Origin: Plantago ovata
Taxonomy: Eukaryota > Streptophyta > Magnoliopsida > Lamiales > Plantaginaceae
Assembly: GCA_028274465.1 (NCBI GenBank)
Contig: CM051457.1
Location: 59,319,550 to 59,383,549, forward strand
Direction: 5' to 3'
DNA length: 64,000 nt
This document shows, one piece after another, positions 47,588-58,560 of the stretch (positions are counted from its first letter, which is position 1; every line of letters starts with the position of its first letter). A program made the position numbers and the translations under genes. The notes below the pieces were generated by a model, which ran no database searches, was not told the origin of the DNA, and saw nothing but the letters and a program-made list of their open reading frames with translations.

Positions 47588-48514
47588 AGTTTGGCTAAAT
47601 CAGTGGGAGTACAAGTTCTTATGATAGTCAATGCGTATTATCTTTAAATGTTGAAATTTGATTTCTCTTCAAAAGGTCTTATATTATTTGGAATAAGAAA
47701 GTCAATTGAGGATGTTGAAATTCTTTGAGAATAATGCTTGGCATTTCTTCAATTAATTTCTTTTAAGTCACTTCATGATTTATATTAATTTCATAGAGAA
47801 TATTAAATACAATAGAACTGAGATTGACTAGAGCTGCTTACTACTCATAATCTTTTGCAAGAACATCATCCATGGATAAATGGTGCTCATGGTGAGCAGT
47901 TCTATTAAACCAATCCGTAAGGAATGGAAAGTAGAATAAATATACTAAGAGCTGCTGTAAATATATTTCCATTTATCTTAAAGATGACCTTGGAAGAAAG
48001 AGTAAATGTCTAACGAATAATACACTCTATTGCAATTATATTAATTCAATGAGAGTATGGGTAGCAAAGTTTGATTCCTTGAACATAAAGCAATTATTGC
48101 ATAAAGATTCAAGTACATTATTGCGTATTGAAAGTTGGTTATGTCTATGAAGTAATTTTAGTATTGGATACTAGTTACAAATGAAATTATTCTATTGATT
48201 TCATATGTTAAGAACATTGTTTCTGTACTTGTTAAGACGATAGTGGATTTACCTACTATTTAGTCACACTAATAGTATAGAGGTAGACGTCTTTAAGAAC
48301 ATAGGTCAAAAGTTCTTAACCATAAGACATGGATTTCTCAATACATGATAAGAAGACCAACATAACAAACCAATTTCCCAAAATTATGTTATTTGTCAAC
48401 TTGGTTGAACTTGCGAGATAAGAATGACAAGTGTTAAGTAAGTTAGACTACTTGACACCATTTGTTTTGAAACATATGGATTGTAAGTCTTATCTTATAA
48501 TTAAATGGTATTCA
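47588..48514. repeat. direct repeat, copy 2 (pairs with 1-927)
   Basis: LARD internal sequence of the second copy, cut at ATTCA (48510-48514) by an inverted Athila-like LTR. Confidence 0.95.
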
Positions 48515-49813
48515 TGATGAACGAGATTGTCAGACTCGAACAATCAAATAAATTTGTTTGAAAGCCAAAGGGAAACTCACAACTACACAAAACACGTAGT
48601 TCAGAGGTAAGATGACCTCGAGTGTCGATCTGTAGGGACTTAACTAGCTTTAACTACAATAACTATTATAAATTCAGAAAACAAATTCAACTTAGCTTAA
48701 CTCAACAATATATAACGAGAGCTGGTGATAGTAATGCTCATTCTAAGCATCGGGTTCTAATTATGCATGAAAGTGCAACACGTACTGCTTTAAAATTAAT
48801 TCGAATTAACAAACACCAAAAGACAGATTTTTAGACATGTATTTTGAAAGCTTCCTATCTATACTAATACTTGGCTAAGGTTGTCAGTCATAGTTCAAGC
48901 AGTACTTGATAATTATAATTATTGAATCGATGATCTTGAATTGTCCTAGTGTTTCTAACACTTTTATAAGAAGATATTTGGCTTAGTCGGATCAAAGAAT
49001 CGAATAAAACAATTATACAAGTAAAAGACTCAGAAACTCAATCATGCACAATATGAACCCTAGCTATGAATTTACATACTATCACCAACTAGAAACTTAG
49101 CTACTCATATCAAAATCAAGATTAACAATAGCAATCATAGATGAAAACATAATTGAACTGAAAGATAGAGTATGAAAAAGGTGAGATACAAAGTTACCAC
49201 CGAGGGTTGTCAATCTCCGGTGAATTGCTAAACTCACAAGTTTGTAGCAAGGTGAGACCAAAAGATGTCCAAATCTCTACCTTGGTGCTCCAAATTGCTA
49301 AGATAAAGTAGTTCTGAGTGAAAGAAAACCCAGAACAAGCTCTAGGGTTTATGTCTGCAAAATTATGATCTAAGATATGAAAATTCGCAACTTTACAAAT
49401 TATATATATCAGGTGTCGGAACCTCCCAGGCGGACCGTCTGGCACCAGGCGGACCGCCGGACACAAGGCGGAGCGTCTAAGATGCCAGGCGCACGGCAGA
49501 GTTCTGCCCGTGCTTTTCTTCCTCCAAGTCTTTGATTTTTGGTCTTTGGCACGACTTTGAGCTCGGAAACTCGGTCATTTGGCCTGGAAACATGTCCCGT
49601 TAGTCCTTGACACACCACGGGTGATCTTGTTGCACCAAAACTTCAATGTTTCGCCATGATTCATATCCAAAAGTGCGATTTTCACCCAAATCCTGAAAAT
49701 AACAAAGGAAATGGAAACATGACCTATTCTAACAAAATGCACTAAAATGCATACTAGAGGATAGCTAAATTGGTGAAAAAAAACCTAATGATAGTGTAAA
49801 AAACACTGTCATC
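48515..49813 (-). repeat. Athila-like LTR, minus orientation
   Basis: TGATGAACGAG...GTCATCA, 1299 bp. Reverse-complemented it follows the A1/A2 LTR plan: TTTTTCACCAATTTAGC, GC-rich box cluster (about 49429-49475), TATATATA, GGAGATTGACAACC. No PBS or gag adjoins it, so it is a solo LTR or half of a rearranged pair. Flanks ATTCA and ATTTA are a one-mismatch TSD at best. Confidence 0.85.
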
Positions 49814-50866
49814 AATTTACACTATCATTCGGGTCTTTTTCACCAATTTAGCTATCCTCTTGCATGCATTTTGTTAGAATAGTGTCACGTTTCCATTTCT
49901 TTTGTTATTTTCAGGTTTTAGGTGAAAATCACACTTTTGGATATAAATCATGGCGAAACAATGAAGTTTTGGTGCAACGAGATCACCCGTGGTGTGTCAA
50001 GGAATACCGGGACGAGTTTCCAGGCTAAAAGACCAAGTTTCGGAGCTCAAAACCGTGCCCAAGGTCAAGAATCGAAGATCCGGAGGAAGAAAAGGCACGG
50101 GCAACTCTCTGCCCGTGCCAGGCGGTCCTCTGGGTGTTCGGTGGTCCGCCGCATACCGGTCGGTCCGCCGGGTAGCTTCCGACAACAACTATATATAATT
50201 TCAAAAGCTGCGAATTTTCATATCTTTTATCATAATTTTGCAGACATAAACCCTAGAGCTTGTTCTGGGTATATTTTCTCTTAGAACCATTGTTTCTTAG
50301 CGATTTTGGAGCTAGAGTAGAGATTTGGACATCAATTGATCTCACCTTGCTAGAGCTTTGTGAGTTTAGCAATTCATCGGAGATTGACAACCTTTGGTGG
50401 TAACTTTGTATCTCACAATTTCTACTATTTATCTTTTAATTCAACTATGTTTTCTTATATGATTGTCATTGTTGTTTATGATTTTGATATGAGTAGCTAA
50501 GCATCTAGTTGGTGATAGTATGTAAATTCGTAGCTAGGGTTCATATTATGCATTATTGAATTTCTGAGTCTTTTACTTGTTTTATTGTTATATTCGAATC
50601 TTTGATCGACTAAGTCAATATCTTCGTAGAAAAGTGTTAGAAACACTAGCCAAGTATTAGGATAGATAGGAAGCTTTCAAAATACACGTCTACAAATCTG
50701 TTTTTGGTGTTTGCTAATTCGAATTACTTTTAAAGCAATACGAGTTGCACTTTCATGCATAATTAGAAATTGATGCTTAGAATAACCATATTATCACCAG
50801 CTCCCGTCATATATTGTTAAGTCAAGCTAAGTCAAATTTATTTTCCGAATTTATATAGTTAGTTAT
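49814..50866 (+). repeat. Athila-like LTR, plus orientation, truncated both ends
   Basis: Begins ATTTACACTATCATTCGGG, lacking the first dozen LTR bases, and stops at 50866 where an Angela LTR inserted. Carries three GGTCC-centred GC boxes (cores at 50123, 50142, 50161) before CTATATATAA (about 50190). Same family as 48515-49813 but clearly diverged. Confidence 0.85.
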
Positions 50867-51193
50867 TGTAAGAAAATACGGTCAGAGTTACCCCTAGGGT
50901 ACGCAGCGGAATTTCAAAAAATTTCTTAACATGCAGGTTAATTGATTATGTATATGCCGTATATATTTAAACACGTCAATTAGAAGACTAACCGTACTCC
51001 AAAAGCAAGCACAACTTCCAAGTCTTCGTAATAATCCGGTGAATCTTCTCCTTCGTCGAAGTCGAAGATATCTGCAATACTTTGATTATCTGTAAGACAA
51101 TAAAAGTTAATTTCCAGCTCCTAGAACCTCAACCTTGGTATCCACGGATGAATAACCTATCGGAAAGAATGCTAGGATATTCTTTGTGTGACC
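50867..51193 (-). repeat. older Angela LTR, minus orientation, left fragment
   Basis: Reverse complement of the last 330 bases of the Angela LTR (TGTAAGAAAATACGGTCAG...). It ends in TGACC (51189-51193) and continues after the younger Angela element at 62735. Confidence 0.93.
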
Positions 51194-52801
51194 TGATAGT
51201 CTATATGTCCTAGAGACAGTCCTTATTAAGGGCATGGAGCCCTTATAGAGGGCATATATGTACTATTACACAGATCAACGTAATATGATATATGTTTGTC
51301 GTTTTACTATTGAGTATCGCTTTCATATTTATATTACACCAGGCATGCAGCATGTCATATCTCTATTTCTGTCTGTATTGATATTAAACATGTCCCCTCG
51401 GATAGATGACCGATCACACAGATAGTGGGAGCTATGTGAGTTATCATCTATCCCAAACTCTCCCTAGCCGAGGTTCATCTCGGATGTAGGGGTCTGAATG
51501 AACCAGATGAGACTAGTATGCGTGGAGGTTATACTTGTTGGAGCAAGTGTGAGCCGATCCCACGGCCACGGAACGGATTGTTGGACAATCGAGAAACGTT
51601 CCCATAACTGCGCATAGTTGTTCGAAGATGGATTATCGAACAATGGAAGTACCCACCGGACACTCCCATCGATGTATGCTCTACACCGAAGTGTCTATGG
51701 GAAGCGGTAAGTTGTCGAAGTGATGCCAGTCGTCCTTTGGACTTACAGGACTTTATCATCACATTTGTTGCCCCATGTCCTTGGTGGACCCGTCGATGTC
51801 AGCTCTGAATAAGCAGTTGACCTAAGACACGATCCAGGATTATGGACACATACAAATGGGGATGATAAGTGATTCTGTGAAGGATTCATCTCTCATGTGT
51901 AGCACAGGAGAGCACTGCTCATAGTCGTTCATAGTTGTGATTGGTAAAACCGCTGGCCAGCGTATCAATATTATTATGATGGTCATAATAGATATTGGAT
52001 TCACCATGCAACTCACTGAAGACGCCCGGATGTATTATTGGGATAGACACTTCATCGATCCTAGATGCATTCGAGCAAGTCAGATGAAGGGACGTTACCA
52101 TCGCCGCATTGAGCGCAACAGGCTTCGCAACGAAAGGGTTTGCTTTGAGAAACCTCTCAAACGTCCTCATGTATTAATATTGCAAATGGAACCGTCTAGG
52201 AATTCCATTTTGCCTAGTCTAGGACTTGCTTAATACAATGAGGCCCTATGGGTCACACTATGTGGTGATTCAGCTTATCCGAATATCCTTGAATATGGAA
52301 TCGCAATTAATTTGGAATTAATTGTGATTGATGGATTATAATTGATTTGGAATTAATTATAATATTTAGTGGCTCAATTAATGATTTGGAATTATTAATT
52401 GAATTCGCTAATTAATTGTATTTTATGTAAATACAATTAAAGATTATATTTTAGAAATATAATAGAGGTTTGATTTGAAAGGATATGTTAATTTAGAATT
52501 AACATATGCACATGGGCAAAGTCTACTTGGAGTTTGAATTGCCTTAGAACTATAAGTGGGTCCCAAAATCGGGACCCACCTAACACCCTTAGGACGCACG
52601 CGCGCGCGAGATGGAGTAGGGGAAGGAGTTCGACTCCTTCCTCTATTAGAAGTCTAAGGGATAAGTTAGATTTTCCTGATTGAGTTTTAATTTGATTGGG
52701 AATGAATCTAGACTTGAAATTGGTTTCCTAGTGCTATAAGAATTAAATTCTTATTCCTTTATGAAGTCTAATTGCTTATGCTTTAGGCTTCTATTGACTA
52801 C

Positions 52802-54482
52802 TGTTGGTCCCTTTAAACAACAAGAAAAGACTAGAGGGGGGGGGGGGGGTGAATAGTCTTTTCAAACTTTTGTCGTTTAAAACTTTCTCAGCAAGTACTT
52901 ATTACTTTTCAGTAATGAGGTTGCTGATACTTAACTTTCTCAGCAAGCGTAAGTTACTTTACAGTAGCTTGGTTTGCTGATACTTAAAATCAGAGAGCGG
53001 AAGTCTTTGAAACGATAAGTGCTTTTTCAGCAAGTAAAGTGTTTCAGCAAGTGATGTGAGTGACTGTGTACGCACAGATAAAATTTGCTGAAAGCTAAAT
53101 GCAGTAAGTAAATCAGACAAACGCTTTTTAGAGTGGTATCTGAGAGTGGCGTAATCTCCCAACTAATCCACTTTGTCCTTTCTAGGACTGAATCCACTAA
53201 GATATGATTGAGGTTCCTTACAATCTCCTATCTAAAGCAATTCAACAGAAACCAAAGCACACTTGCTTTGTCTCCAACCTAAACTAGAGAACTCAACCTT
53301 GTTCTCCACCAAACTTGGTACTTTTAATCAGCAAAACTATGCTTGATTAAGTTCCCCTGAATATCACGCCTGAAAGGGTGTATTTTCAGTTAGAGAGTTT
53401 TGGGGTGAGATAACTTAATTATAACTTATTCAGTTACAACAAGTAATCTAAGAAACACAACTTGGAATACTTTGCAGTAAACAAGTTTGATTGTTTCTGG
53501 TGTCAAGACTTGTTCTTGTTCGAAAGAAAGAGCACTTAACTAATTTCTTAGCCGAGTTTGTTCTACTTCTTCACAAGTAGCTTTTTCAAGCTTTAAGTCT
53601 TGGAACGGATCAATGGCAGTAAGAGTGTTTGAAGGTTTGTGAATTTTAAGCACAAGTGAGAGTTTGATCACGTTGTTAACACACTTCAACTCTTTGCCGG
53701 ATGACCTCTATTTATAGTGCAAGTAAGGAGCCGTTTGAATTTCAAATCCTAAGGCTTTTGTTCCTTAACATGTCACTATCTTGCTTTTGTACTTTCAGCA
53801 GCAACCTTTGTTTGTCTTCTAGTCTTTATGTCCTTCGCGTGTAAGCTTTGCATTAATGCACCTTTGAATAGAATTCAAACAGTAATAATGGAGCGCAAAA
53901 TCACGTACATTCAGCAAGAGGTCACATATGTTCATCAGCAAGTGTTCATTCTCAGTTTCAGCAAGCACAACCTACTCTGTCTTTCAGATTTTCACTTATG
54001 CAATGCTGTTGCTGAAAATTTCACTTTCTGAGCAACACGTGCCTTACCAGTCTTCAGCAATCTTCAAGTCTTCAAGTCTTCAGATCTTCAATAGTCTTCA
54101 AGATTCTGACCGGTTTCTTATTTGCTTCAATAATTTGTTTATAATAAACAAAATACATCTTCAGCAAATGCTTCAATAGGTCATTTTCTTTTCAGAAAAT
54201 AAGTTACATCAAAGCTAAGCATCAATAAGATATTTTCTTTTCAGAAAATAAAATACATCATACGCAAATGTGTCAATAGATTAATTTCTTCACAGAAATT
54301 AAAGTACGTCATCCACCAAAGAAATAACTTATCTAACACCTATCTAAGTCATCAGCAAACGTTCCTCTTTTACAATGTCCTTAAAAAATTCTAAAATCCT
54401 ATGGACCTTAAGAGTACTAGTTACTGGACTGTTCTTAATTTAGCATGGTTAATTGCTCATCAAAATTACAAGTTTCCTAACA
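52802..54482 (-). mobile_element. solo LTR of the UBN2-gag family
   Basis: TGTTGGTCCC...TTTCCTAACA, 1681 bp, flanked by ACTAC (52797-52801 and 54483-54487). Homologous to 34030-35575 and in the same orientation. No internal sequence, so it arose by LTR-LTR recombination. Longer than its relatives because of a 14-G run (10 and 11 elsewhere) and extra hairpin repeat units. Confidence 0.95.
54131..54302. repeat. hairpin tandem repeat in UBN2-family LTR
   Basis: Four units of about 50 bp: stems TTTGTTTA/TAAACAAA (54134-54152), ATTTTC/GAAAAT (54183-54200), TATTTTC/GAAAATA (54231-54250) and TTAATTTC/GAAATTAA (54281-54302), separated by TACATC and CAATA words. The LTRs at 34030 and 39940 have only two units. 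Confidence 0.7.
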
Positions 54483-54483
54483 A

Positions 54484-54499
54484 CTACTATATATAGTAG
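54484..54499 (+). promoter_or_regulatory. Angela LTR TATA palindrome
   Basis: CTACTATATATAGTAG, a perfect 16-bp palindrome; 14 bp in the 3' LTR (62238-62251) and 16 bp in the inverted LTR (62880-62895). Likely the LTR TATA box. The solo LTR inserted exactly at its left half. Confidence 0.6.
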
Positions 54500-54979
54500 A
54501 CTATTAGAGAGCTTTTGACATAGATTTTCACACAGTTGAAGAATCAAATTCTTATAGAATTGTTCTACATTTCTTAGAGAAAACAAAAGTTCTTCCCCCA
54601 CCTCACCCTAAGCCACGCGCGCGCCACCTACCGTAGGAATCGCCGCCCCATCTTCTTGGCCACACAAAGAATATCCTAGCATTCTTTCTGATAGGTTGTT
54701 CAACCGTGGATACCAAGGTTGAGGTTCTAGGAGCTGGAAACTAACTTTTATTGTCTTGCAGATAATCAAAGTATTGCAGATATCTTCGACTTCGACGAAG
54801 GAGAAGATACACCGGATTATTACGAAGACTTGGAAGCTGCTTTGGAAGTAAGGTTAGTCTTCTAATTGACGTGTCTAAATATATACGGCAAATACATAAT
54901 CAATTAACCTGTATGTTAAGAAAATTTTTGAAATTCCGCTGCGTACCCTAGGGGTAACTCTGACCGTATTTTCTTACAG

Positions 54980-54992
54980 TGGTATCGAAGCC
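54980..54992 (+). other. Angela primer-binding site, variant
   Basis: TGGTATCGAAGCC, one base after the LTR; differs at two positions from the usual TGGTATCAGAGCC, so priming in this copy may be weakened. Confidence 0.8.
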
Positions 54993-56475
54993 AAGTTAAT
55001 TGATTACGTATATACGTATATATATTGTATGATTTTGTAGATATGTGGATGCAATTGATTCTATGATTAATTCGGTTTTCAAAAGTTTTGTTTTTTATAT
55101 AAATTTAGAATTTATATTTTTTTTCAAAAAAAAATTATATATATATTTTAAAATATATGTATTGACTGGGCTGCCGGCGCGCCCGGGCGCCTGCGGGACG
55201 CTGGCGCACGGGTGCCTGCCGGCGCCCGCGGCCGCAGGCACGGTAGTGGACCGGACTAGGTCCCGTCCCATATTTTAATATATATATATTTTTTCGGGTT
55301 GGACCCAAAATCGAATTTTGAAAATTTTGAGGATTGAAATTTATATTTGGAATATAAATATGATTTAATTGTATTTGTTTTTAACTAGAGGGGTTAAATT
55401 TAATTAGTATAAAGTTAAAGGGCTTATTTGTAATTTATCAATTTATTGTTTATTGCAAATTAGTCCTTCTACTTTGAATTTTAGATTTAACACCTCCAAG
55501 GTTTCAAAAAATTACAATTAAGTCCTTCGGGTTTTTAAAAATTACTACTTGGTCAATAGAATTTTTGATTTTTCAATCTAGTCCAAATTTTCAATTATTT
55601 CATAGAGATTATAATTATGGGATTATAATTTTCATAATGAAATTATGAAGTCATTGGCATCCACATAGGCTACTACTTGTTTGTTTGCTCGATATGCTAT
55701 TGTTTGACAATGCATGTTTAAATACCACGTATTTTACTTTCCGTTCGACCGCTATGCATGCGAGGGTAGGCGACACCCTCTTATATGTCGTACCGCATAT
55801 TTTATGCATGGGTAGGCGGCACCCATTATGTGCTTGACCGCGTTTAGAACTAGAATGGATAGGTGGCATCCATTACGTGTAGACCGCTCATGCATGATGG
55901 GTAGGCGGCGCCCTTATTTGTTTGTAGATGACTGATAACAACCCTCAAGCGACAAGTCCCAACCAATATAAGTACAGAAATATATATATGTATGTATTTC
56001 TGAGATGCTTCCCATAGGGTGCTTTAATTCTGAACTTTCATTGTGTTTTCTTGTATTGGCGACCTCGTCTTACAGACTCGGAGTGATCATCAGATTAGAG
56101 TAAGCCTATGGTTATGACTTACTGCATATTGTATCTAGCGACCTCGATAGGTACAATAGGTAGGGCATCGGGTTAAATTAGATTTAACAACCAAGAGTTG
56201 CGTGACGCAATTGGATAGTCCTACCGGTCATATTATGATGTGCGACCAACCCCCGTTGGAATATAGCATAGTATGAATTTGGATCTTGGCCACTACGGTA
56301 ACTTGTTGGACATTACCCGTGTGTTTGTTTTGGGGGGCAAGCATATGTGAAAATAGTGGGAGCTAAACAGCTAAAGGACCTTGTTGTTTAGTTATGTTGA
56401 CTGTGTATTTAGAAATAATATTTCAATAGTTGATTTATTATTTTCGTTCTATATTATTTCTCCTGGAAAACCGAA
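54993..56475 (+). other. Angela 5' leader
   Basis: Non-coding, 1.5 kb. Holds a very GC-rich block (about 55167-55246: CGCGCCCGGGCGCC and similar) inside AT-rich sequence, then the hairpin array, then TTGGATCTTGGCCA (about 56278) shared with the LARD leader, and ends at the gag ATG. Confidence 0.8.
55762..55915 (+). ncRNA. four-hairpin array in Angela leader
   Basis: Units at 55762-55780 (GAGGGT/ACCCTC), 55808-55826 (ATGGGT/ACCCAT), 55855-55873 (ATGGAT/ATCCAT) and 55897-55915 (GGGT/GCCC). Loops AGGCGAC, AGGCGGC, AGGTGGC, AGGCGGC. Stem bases change in pairs between units while the loop stays. Function not known; packaging or translation signal is the natural guess. Confidence 0.65.
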
Positions 56476-57300
56476 ATGGCGAATATCTCGCTCCGTGCTG
56501 TCTTAGAGAAGCAAATTTTGACCGGACCAAACTTCCTAGATTGGATCAGGAATATACGTTTGGTGCTGAGGTACGAAAGGATTGAGTACGTCTTGGACGA
56601 GGCTAATCCCGTGTGTCCCGAGAATCAGACTGCCGATCAAGTTGCTGATTTGGAATCAAGCCAACAAGGCAAACTCTGATAAGCATCATGAGGATGCTAG
56701 ATCCACGCAGTGTATTATGCTGGCGGCAATGAGCAATGAGCTGTAGAGGCAACATGAAAGCATGTTGCCGTATGAGATGCTGAAGCATCTTGAGTCTGTC
56801 TTTAAGACGACAACTAGAAGTGTTGAATTTGATTTGATCAAAGAGATACACAAATGCAAGCTCAATGAAGGAGGGAACATGTCTGAACATGCTCTCAAGA
56901 TGAGAATAAGATCATGGTGATCTTTGTCCTTCAATCATTGCCGAGTTCGTATTCGCAGTTCATCGTTAACCACCATGAATGCGAAGGACGAAACACTGCC
57001 CGAACTCCATAATCTGCTGAGACATAAGATCAAACTCTTCCTAAGAAGGAAAAGTCGATCATGTATGTTGGGCAACCGTCTTACCTAAACCCGAGAAACA
57101 AAGGTGCTAAGGGTAAGGGAAAGTCGGGAGCCAAGGCTAACACTTCGAGTGATAAGCCTAAGCCTCTGAACCAGAAAAGGAAGTTCAAGAGGAGCGGAAC
57201 GGTACACATAGATGAATGTCTTTTATGTAAACAGGAAGGACATTGGAAGAAAGATTGCCCTAAGCTGAGGGCAGATCAAGCTACGAAGCCACCGGCTTCT
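56476..57300 (+). pseudogene. gag: Angela gag
   Basis: ATG 56476 (MANISLRAVLEKQILTGPNF). The capsid region runs through LVLRYERIEYVLDE, then a frameshift near 56660, a TAG near 56742 and further shifts around 56915-57060. The zinc knuckle C-X2-C-X4-H-X4-C (C53, C56, H61, C66 of the frame from 57061) is intact. Heavily damaged compared with pol. Confidence 0.88.
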
Positions 57301-58560
57301 AGCTCAGGTATGTTTGTTATTGAAATGAACATGACTACTTTTGACTCCAATGGTTGGGTATTAGATACAGCCTGTGGCTCACACATTTGCAATAATGTGC
57401 AGGGGCTAATTGAACACAGGCTAGTCAAGCAAGGTGAAATCGACTTGCATGTTAGGAACCACAATCCAGTTGAAGCCAAACGCGTTAGACGCTGCAAGAT
57501 AGATTTACCATCAGGACAATGTTTGGAACTTGATAACGTTTATTTTGTTCCATCCATTGGCAGAAATATTATTTCCATTCCATTGTTGGACAATTTGGGT
57601 TTACCTAATAATACTTGTTATTTTTCGTTAAATAACCAGTATTATGGAAAAACTCGCTTAGTGAATGGTTTATATATTTTACAAAGTAGTCTAACTTTAT
57701 TTCAAATACATAACAAACAACCGTCTTCAAGTAGGAAGAATAATCCATCTTATCTATGGCATTGTCGGCTAGGCCATATCAATGAAACACGGATTCAAAG
57801 ACTAAGGAAGTTGGACTACTTAGAACCATTTGATTTTGAATCATATGGTACATGTGAATCATGTGTTAAGGGTAAGATGACGAACAAACCTTTTGTTGGA
57901 CAAGGTGTTCGTGCCACTCGCTGCTTAGAGCTCATACTTACCGATGTATGTGGACCTTTTAAAGTCCATGCGCGTGGGGGTTATCCTTACTTCGTTACCT
58001 TTACTGACGATTCCTCAAGGTATGGATATATTTATCTTATGAAGAATAAATCCGAGACCTTTGGGAAATTCAAGGAGTTTAGGAATGAGGTCGAGAATGA
58101 ATTGAACCTAAGGATAGTCACTCTTCGATTAGATCGAGGAGGTGCATATCTTAGTGAAGAATTTATCGACTACTTGAAGGAAAATGGAAATCAATCGCAA
58201 TGGACTCCTCCTGGAACACCACAGTTAAATGGTGTGTCTGAGAGAATGAATCGAACCCTGTTAGACATGGTGAGATCAATGATTGGATTCTCGACTCTTC
58301 CAAAAATCTATGGGGGTATGCACTACAAACTGCAATCTACATTCTGAACAGTGTACCATCTAAATCAGTGGAGAAAAACTCCTTATGAGTTATGGAAGGG
58401 AAAGAAGCCCTCACTGGGCTATCTTAGACCTTGGGACTGTCTTGCGATAGTCAAAATGATGCTCACTGATAAGTTAGATGCCAAGGGTGTCAAAGTATAT
58501 TTCATAGGCTATCCTCGTTAGACGAGAGGCTATGAATTCTATCATGCAAAAGATCACAAG
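57301..58560 (+). pseudogene. Angela protease and integrase
   Basis: Protease VLDTACGSHIC (D102-T103-A104 in place of D-T/S-G, numbering from 57061). GAG-pre-integrase zinc part HCRLGH and CESCVKGK. Integrase core LTDVCGPF, LRLDRGGAY and GVSERMNRT supply D, D, E; serine before the second aspartate is leucine here. A frameshift near 58310 and a TAG near 58520 follow, before the copia-specific C-terminal region. Confidence 0.9.

Larger units (their letters stand above)
51194..54978 (+). repeat. Angela 5' LTR (interrupted)
   Basis: 51194-52801 and 54483-54978 together match 60654-62729. It contains CG dinucleotide repeats (about 52601), the TATA palindrome (54484-54499) and a short acidic exon-like segment (54762-54847). 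Confidence 0.95.

Noticed and set aside
48515..49813. Confident solo LTR with TSD
   Set aside because: Flanking five bases are ATTCA and ATTTA and the right side is another LTR, so a simple solo-LTR insertion is not shown.
52030..52233. 67-codon ORF (MYYWDRHFIDPR start) present in three Angela LTR copies
   Set aside because: Copies belong to one LTR family, differences among them mostly change the amino acid, and the homologous LARD LTR region does not keep the frame. It looks like open sequence by descent, not a selected gene.
55045..55278. ORF across the GC-rich block of the Angela leader
   Set aside because: Composition-driven frame; no conservation in the LARD leader.
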